64,000 bases of DNA from Cenococcum geophilum 1.58. Lineage: Eukaryota; Ascomycota; Dothideomycetes; Gloniales; Gloniaceae. The stretch spans positions 2,612,432 through 2,676,431 of the forward strand of contig KV748189.1 in assembly GCA_001692895.1 (NCBI GenBank). Direction: 5' to 3'. This document shows, piece by piece, positions 57,530-64,000 of this stretch. The number at the start of each line of letters is the position of its first letter. Position 1 is the stretch's first letter. A program made the position numbers and the translations under genes. Under the pieces are notes generated by a model that worked only from the letters and a program-made list of their open reading frames with translations, searched no databases and was not told the DNA's origin.

Positions 57530-59430
57530 GGATTAGGTACGAAATCTCTGCTTAGGCCCAGTTTCTGCGGGTTTGCGTAGTAAAAGTCGCTAATTAGGTC
57601 CTTTGCATTTTTAAAGTCTTCCTATAGTTACCATTCTAGCTAATCTATATCGAATCCTGTGTAGATAGCTCTATAGTAGAGCCGCTGTCCTCTACCTTTA
57701 CCAAAGTATTTAGAGTTAATAATTTGTTTAACGGTCCACTCCTTATAGTTCTCGTCCTTATTCTTATCTCGGATTAGTACTAATAGGGGTTTAGGCTATA
57801 TCTATCCCGGTAAAAGGTTAGGCTAGTAAAGGTATAGTAGCTATAGGTGAAATATAGGCTATATCCCACGGGTGGCTAGGATAGGTAGGAGCTCTAGCTT
57901 ATATATAGCTCCCTTATTAATAACTTATTTAATTTAATAGGGGCCGAGATTCTTATAATTAAGTAACTTTATAGGCCTCTGTATAGAGATATTATGTATA
58001 TCTAGCTATACCTAGTCGCCAACATATATCTCTAGTGGTGGCGTTTTATAACAGTTAGCGAAGTAGGCCTACTTTGCTTAAGCCTAGGCCATTTCTTCCT
58101 TATAGTAGTTAAGTAGATTTTTTATATGGTCTGTATGCTAGTCAGTAAGTAGTATCTTAAGGCGTTTTCCGTATGGCAGTTTCTTATTAGTAGGTTCTAG
58201 TAGCTCTATACTGGATTGGGGGTAATAACCCTTATTTATAAAGAACGGAGTAAGTCCTATAGTAGCTAAGACGTAGTTATTAGCTGTAAACTCGCCTAGT
58301 AGGAGGTAATCTACCCAGTTGTCCTGGCCGTAGGCAATAACCTATTGTAAGTACGCCTTTATACTGGCGTTGGCGTTTTTTAGCTATCTTGCAGTCTTAT
58401 AGTAGAAGGGTATAAATATCTTAACGGAGATACTAAGACGTTAATAGATCCGTCTCTATAGGTTAGAGTTAAATTACGTGCCCTGGTCGGACGTAATAGA
58501 GTTAGGTATCCTATATAGTTAGTAGACTTCGTAAAGAAAAGCGTCTACGACGTTGTTTATGGCTATGCCTTTAGTTAAGACGTAGTAACGTTCCTTTATA
58601 AGTCGGTATATTATTATTAGAATGTTCTTATAGGTACAACCATACCGTTTACAGGGTAGTAGGTTAGTAATAAAGTCTATGGCTATATCTGCCTACCGCC
58701 GTATAGGGATTAGTAGCGGGTGTAGTAATCCTTAGTACTTAGTACAAAAGGCCTTAGCGCGCTTACAGCCGTAGTAGGCGCTTATAAAGCGTTTAACTAA
58801 GTCTATTATCTTAGGCTAAAAGTAGTATTAGCTAAGGAATTTATACATTCCTCCTTTGCCTGGGTAACCGCTTAACCAAAAGTCGTAGGCTATCTGGATT
58901 AGTTACCGTTATAGGTTTTTTAAATTAGGGATAAATAGACGGCCTTTATAGTAGAGTCTGTTCTCCTTTACTTCTAAGGCTATTATATTAATTTAGCCTA
59001 AGTTTTAGAGGCTAGTGGGTAGCTTACGGACGCTAGTAGTTTTCGCGGTAATAAGTTAGTGTAATAATAGGTTAATAGAGATGTTATATACAGTAGTAAT
59101 AAGCTCGTTAATTTTGGGGGGCGGCTTTAAGTCTATAGCGTAAAGCTAAGGTACAGATAGTTCTATTATAGGTAGTATACTAGGGGCAAGGTTTCTTACT
59201 TTTAGGATTATTTACTATTAGAACTAATTATAGGGGTTATCCTCTAACTAAGGAAGATCTTATAAGCCGCGTGTTAGGCTATTAGGTTTTATACCTTATA
59301 CTCTTAGCCTATATATAATTTTAAAGTTAAAACTAGAGAGGAACTCGTTCTAACGTGCTTAGTATTAGTTTAGCTACTTTATGGTTATAAAGTACTTAAG
59401 GTTATAATAATCTGTAAGAACTTTAGTTAG
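57530..59430 (-). mobile_element. Gypsy-3: minus-strand Ty3/gypsy pol fragment, RIP-degraded
   Basis: From right to left: RNase H remnant at about 59300-59430 (LKVLTDYYNLKYFITIKYLN), integrase at about 57900-58750 (GCTYKNILIIIYRLIK, DNWVDYLLLGEFTANNY) and a chromodomain-like end at about 57540-57780 (YYRAIYTGFDID). Cut on the right at 59431 by Gypsy-4. No LTR identified on the left. Confidence 0.8.
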
Positions 59431-62400
59431 TGTTACGGACGCTTTAAGTACGATGTTATGACTACTTGGAGAAGAGACGGAAGAAGCTAGTTGGTTAATT
59501 TAGGCACGGTCTAGGATGGAGCCAATAGAACCATGTGACGAGGAATAGTAACTAAGGTTATATAATGTGCTACGTATTAAATAAGAGGAACGAGAGGAAC
59601 TCACGTACCTTACGTATAAGACGTACATTACGTATAAGAAGGATTTTATAGGAGTACGGTCGTGTATTTAAGGACCCTTAGTCCCTACCTAGATAGTTCC
59701 TTCCTTGTAGTGATTCTTAGAATACAATTAGAGTTAATCTGTTAGGCAACCACTCCACCAGTTATTATTACGTTGTTGACTTTTATACTTATATTTCCTA
59801 TATACCTAGCCTAATAATGAGCCCACCGTAGTTCTTGCTATAAGGTTCCGTTATATAATTACTACCTAGTTACGGTATTAATATAAGAAGTTAAATAATA
59901 TGCCACTAAAAGCAGCCACTATGACGCTATTAACGGTAGCAACTACTTTAAGGATAAGAGGTAATACTAGTATAGCAGATACTAACTTATAGTAACCTGT
60001 GACGGTTGGACAGCTACAGGAAATAGTTAACTAGTTAATAGCTAATAATACAGTATTAGAAGAAAGACTTAATGGGATAGGAGCAGCAAAGATTAAGCTA
60101 CTATTAATTAAGAGATTTATAGGAGAGAGGTTAAAGCTTAAAGGATTCCTTACGTAGATGCACTTTAAGGTCTTATAAGAGGGAGTAAAGTTACCTATAC
60201 CTGTGGATCGGATAGCTTACGTAGGACTATTCTTATTAAAAAAAGCACTTAAGTAGTTTAAATCTTACCTTATGGAGATACAGGTAAACGGAATAATGAC
60301 CACTAACTAAGACATGTGATTTATATTCTTAAGTTAGGAAGGATTCGCAGAATAACTTACGCAAATATTTAGAGACCCGGAAGAGACAACTATAGTGGAA
60401 AGAAAACTCCAGAACCTTATATAATAAACTTTAGCAATTAAGTATATAATATAGTTCTAGACACTAGTAATATAAGTAGAGTGGAATAATAGGGCGCTTA
60501 TGGCACAGTATAAATAGGGACTTAAGGCTAAAGTCTAGGACGTAATTATCCTGATGGAAGATGCGGATACCCTAAGGAAACTAATAGATTAGGTAATTAA
60601 GATTAACAATTAGATCTACTAAAGGGAATAGGCTAAAAGAGGCTAGGATAGAGTTCTATAGTTATATAAGGCGCAGAGTACGCAATAACAAAAGCTAAGT
60701 TAAAAACTATAGTATAGCGCAAAGCTAATAGACCTAAGTAGTACTAAAGAAGCCTATAAAAGATGAAGCAAACTATAGAAACCTAAAGGATAAGGATTAG
60801 ATAATTAAAGGTCTAAAGAGCAGAGGCTGAATTAGGGATCTTAATAGCAGAAGACATTTAGGCGGACTTTATAGCAAGAGAAATGGTTTAAAAAAGGAGC
60901 TTATATAAATTACGGAAAATAGGGTTATTACGTCAGAGACTGTAAAAGTGGGTAGAGTTACTATATAGTAAAAGGTATAAGACTAGCAGACGATATATAT
61001 GTATAAAGGGACGATAATATACTATAAGGAACAAAAGAATGTTTAATTAGAAGTTTTGCGTTTTATTATAACAACGCATACCAAATTTATAAGAATGCTA
61101 AGTACGGCGTAAGCTATTAGCTATAAAAGCTAGCACCTATAGGATATAGAGGAACTAATAAACTAGTTTATAGATTAGATATTAAGGATAATAAATTCGA
61201 CCTAGGCGAAATATCCCATAATAATAAGGTAATAAGGGCCGCTTACTAGGAGCAAGTAGACCTCGGAGATATTATACTAGAGGTAGAGGATGATTCCACT
61301 ATAGAATAGGGAATATTAGTAGGGATCGAAACCCTACTAGACACGATGTCTATCACTTTATAAGACGCAAGAGAAGTAGGACAGCGAACTACTTTGGCAC
61401 TTAATAAAGGCAAAAGGCCAAAGGCTTAAGATTCTTATAATAAGATAAGAGACAACTAAGATTCTTAAAACGAGATAAGGTAAGCTTAAGGACCTATAAC
61501 GGATGATAACTAATAGAGCAAAGCAGTAGCTTAGTTTAAAAATATACGAATAAGCTCGGGATAGAAGTTCCCATAGGCATAAGATTCTTAAGACAAGATA
61601 AGTGAGATTTAAGACTCTTAAGATAAGATAAGAACACTAAGTAAGCCTAATTAGACTAAGGCTGGAGCTAAGCTTAAGTTAGAAGCGAGCTCGGGAATAA
61701 AGAACCCAAGGGGTTAAGAATTTAGAGTACGAATTAGGACACCTATAGATAAGAGGTAAGGAGCTTCCTTATAGATTAGAGAATCTGTAGCACAAATAGT
61801 AATTAGACTAGGAGACGAATATATAGACTTAAAGGATTTATTAGTTAAATAAAGTGTTTGGACTAAAGATTAAAAAGTTAATATTAGGATTAAGAAGTAA
61901 GATAACTTTAAGGATTAGAGCGTAAGGCGCAAACCAAAAGAAACTATAGAAGGGTTTAGGCAAAAAATTATTATATGGCAAGAATAGAAACTAAATAAGA
62001 AATCTAGTATATTAGGATATATAAAGGACAGAGTACTAGTATAAAGAATTACTAATAGACTAAGAGTAGGCATACTAAGAGCTAAGTGGCTTACCGAACT
62101 AGAAGATAAAGAGGATCTAGGGATTCTAATTAGGTTCAAGGAATGACATATAAAGGGCTATTACAATATAATAATAAGAAGATACTTCCTTACGGATAAA
62201 CCGTATATACTCCAGCAGCTATACTAAAAGTGGTATAGATAAAGGCATAATAATAAGTAGGAAGATTTCTATATATAGTTGGATAAAAAAGTTATCTAAG
62301 ACTACCTAATTATAGAGAAGGCTATAACGCATATTAAAGGAGCCTTAATTATAACGTTAAAGGATCTAAAGGAATGTTTAAAGGACTAGAGAAGTAAGAG

Positions 62401-64000
62401 GCGTATCTTAGTACCTATAAATAAAGTTATAACGTTTAGATTAGTATAATAAAGGTTTAAACTTAAGGATAAAGATAAGCTAAGAGTTAACCTAAAGCAC
62501 CTAGTATACTATACGTTATTATAAATTGCGTGTATAGATAATATATACAAAATATATAAGAATCTAAAGAAAAAGAATTGGAAATACCCTATAAGGATAT
62601 ACTAGATAACGGATAAGTAATAGTATAGGAACGCTAAATATATATATAGATGGCATCCAGCAGAGGTCCAAGAGGAAGGAAGTTTAGTACTTTAACTAGA
62701 AAGATTCCTTATAAAAGAATGCTTAGATGGATAATAGTAGTAGGAATACCTAAAAAATACGTGTTTATAGTATATTAAAGATAAAAAGCGAACTAGGTAT
62801 TAGCTAAAGAGTAAGCTAAGTGTACTAGGATTAAGCAGCTAATAGTTAGGAAAAGTAGAGACCTATAGGACTAAAGGGAGCTAGTAGTAGAGCCTTAAAC
62901 CCTTAAAGGAATTTAAGAACAATACCTAAATTTATAAGTTAATTAGTAAAATTAGCAGTTTAAAGCGCTAATAGATAGTAGAGTAATATAAAACTATATT
63001 TTATTAGCAGTAGTTAAGAGAATAGGACTACCTTATAGATAAAAGGAGCAACCTTACCTATTAGTTACGATTTTAGGAGATCTAATAACCTATAGAGGAG
63101 GGATCATTAATCTTAAAACAGGACCTATTCGGATAACTATTAAAGGGAGATAAATTAAGATGTCTTTTAATATCCTACCATTGGGACAGGATAAGGCAGT
63201 ATTAGGTATGCCTTAGTTATAAAAATATAATCTAAGGATTGATTGGATTACAGGTTAGGTTAATATTAGAGATACTTAATGCCGTAAGATATAATAATAA
63301 GCTAAGTTAGTATAGTACTAAATAGGAGCAACCTATAAAGAAACAGAAAAAGGACTAAGTTATATACTAAAGAGATACTATAAGTATAGTAAGAAACTAT
63401 AGTTACCAGAAAGTGAAAAGCTATTAGAATATACAGTATAGGACTATAAAATAGAGTTGGAACTAGGAATAAGTCTAAAGTTCTTTTTAATCTACAAGCT
63501 TACTAAAGAAGAAGGTAGAGCGTTAAAAGAGTTTATCTAGGAAAATCTATAAAAGGGATATATTAGACTATCGCAGTTATTAGCGGGTTATCCAGTACTG
63601 TTTGTACTAAAGAAAAATAGCAAACTAAGGCTATGTATTAACTACAGATAGTTAAATAGCATCACTAGGAAGGATAGGTATCCTTTACCCTTAATTAGCG
63701 AAATTTAAGACAGAATAGGCAATGCGTAAATCTTCACGAAGATAGATCTAAGATAGGCGTACTATTAGATTAGGATTAAGGAAGGCAATAAATAAAAGGC
63801 AGCTTTTAGGTTAAAGGAAGGACTATATAAACCATTAGTTATACAATTCGGGCTTATAAACGTACCAGCAACCTTCTAAAAGCGTATTAATAATATATTA
63901 GGAGAATACTTAGATGAATTTGTTATAGTATATCTTAACGATATTATTATCTACTTAATAATTAAGGAAGAATATAGGGAACACGTTAAATAGGTCTTAA
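59431..64000 (+). mobile_element. Gypsy-4: plus-strand Ty3/gypsy retrotransposon, runs off window
   Basis: The LTR starts at 59431 with TGTTACGGACGC, inside the RNase H region of Gypsy-3; the adjoining GTTAG is the likely target site. The end of the 5' LTR (somewhere near 59730-59800) is not resolved. Its partner LTR lies beyond the window. Confidence 0.8.
59910..64000 (+). pseudogene. Gypsy-4 gag-pol, RIP-degraded, incomplete
   Basis: Gag at about 59910-61000 (FIGERLKLKGFLT, FRDPEETTIVERKLQNL, then a CCHC-like NYGKxGYYVRDCK knuckle at about 60905-60945 with its first Cys lost), a protease-like part near 62950-63250, and reverse transcriptase from about 63440 (KDRYPLPLISEI, FTKIDLR, YLNDIIIYL in place of YLDD). 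Stops throughout; the window ends within or just past the RT palm. Confidence 0.8.

Overview
The window looks like a chromosome segment of a filamentous ascomycete (Pezizomycotina). Reasons: introns of about 45-60 bp (one of 131 bp) with GTAAGT/GTACGT-type donors, gene families typical of that group (BTB, MFS monocarboxylate-type carriers, fungal rhodopsin-like membrane protein, HET, tannase/feruloyl esterase, sirtuin), and a sharp change to AT-rich repeats with C-to-T decay, mostly CpA to TpA, the signature of repeat-induced point mutation (RIP). No species can be named from the sequence alone.

Region 1 (1 to about 22.6 kb) is the gene compartment. In order: the 3' part of a BTB-domain gene (+); an MFS transporter (+) whose last transmembrane region is thrown out of frame by an exact triplication of 62 bp; an S/TP-rich coiled-coil protein (+); a nonsense-riddled tannase/feruloyl esterase relic (+); a conserved uncharacterised 466-aa protein (+); a decayed HET-domain gene (-) that carries a second exact triplication, of 71 bp; a doubtful Q/H-rich ORF (+); an intact five-exon rhodopsin-like membrane protein (-); an intact five-exon MFS transporter (+); and a broken sirtuin (-). 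The share of pseudogenes is high and several nonsense changes are C-to-T type.

Region 2 (22,797-40,917) is the most interesting part. It is an about 18-kb segment bounded by long related terminal inverted repeats. After removing a nested Ty3/gypsy element and a solo LTR, about 12 kb remains. It holds a RIP-degraded RecQ-type helicase resembling telomere-linked helicases (+), two tandem copies of an unrecognised Cys-motif gene (+), and a DUF6589-like gene (-). The reading frames stay aligned over long distances and are broken almost only by TAA/TAG codons, so this appears to be a once-coherent large mobile element that RIP silenced. The helicase gene is split precisely by Gypsy-1 with a CCGAG target duplication.

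Region 3 (40,918 to about 43.3 kb) is a less degraded spacer of about 1 kb followed by AT-rich sequence with no recognisable gene. Region 4 (43.3-64 kb) is a transposon field: a complete RIP-degraded chromodomain Ty3/gypsy element (43,300-50,189), an inverted-repeat element, three consecutive satellites of unrelated unit (12, 20 and 4 bp), a complete Tc1/mariner-type element with an extra antisense ORF (52,731-55,594), a truncated Tc1-type transposase, a minus-strand gypsy fragment, and a plus-strand gypsy element inserted into that fragment and running off the window end. No rRNA, tRNA, CRISPR or telomeric TTAGGG array was seen.
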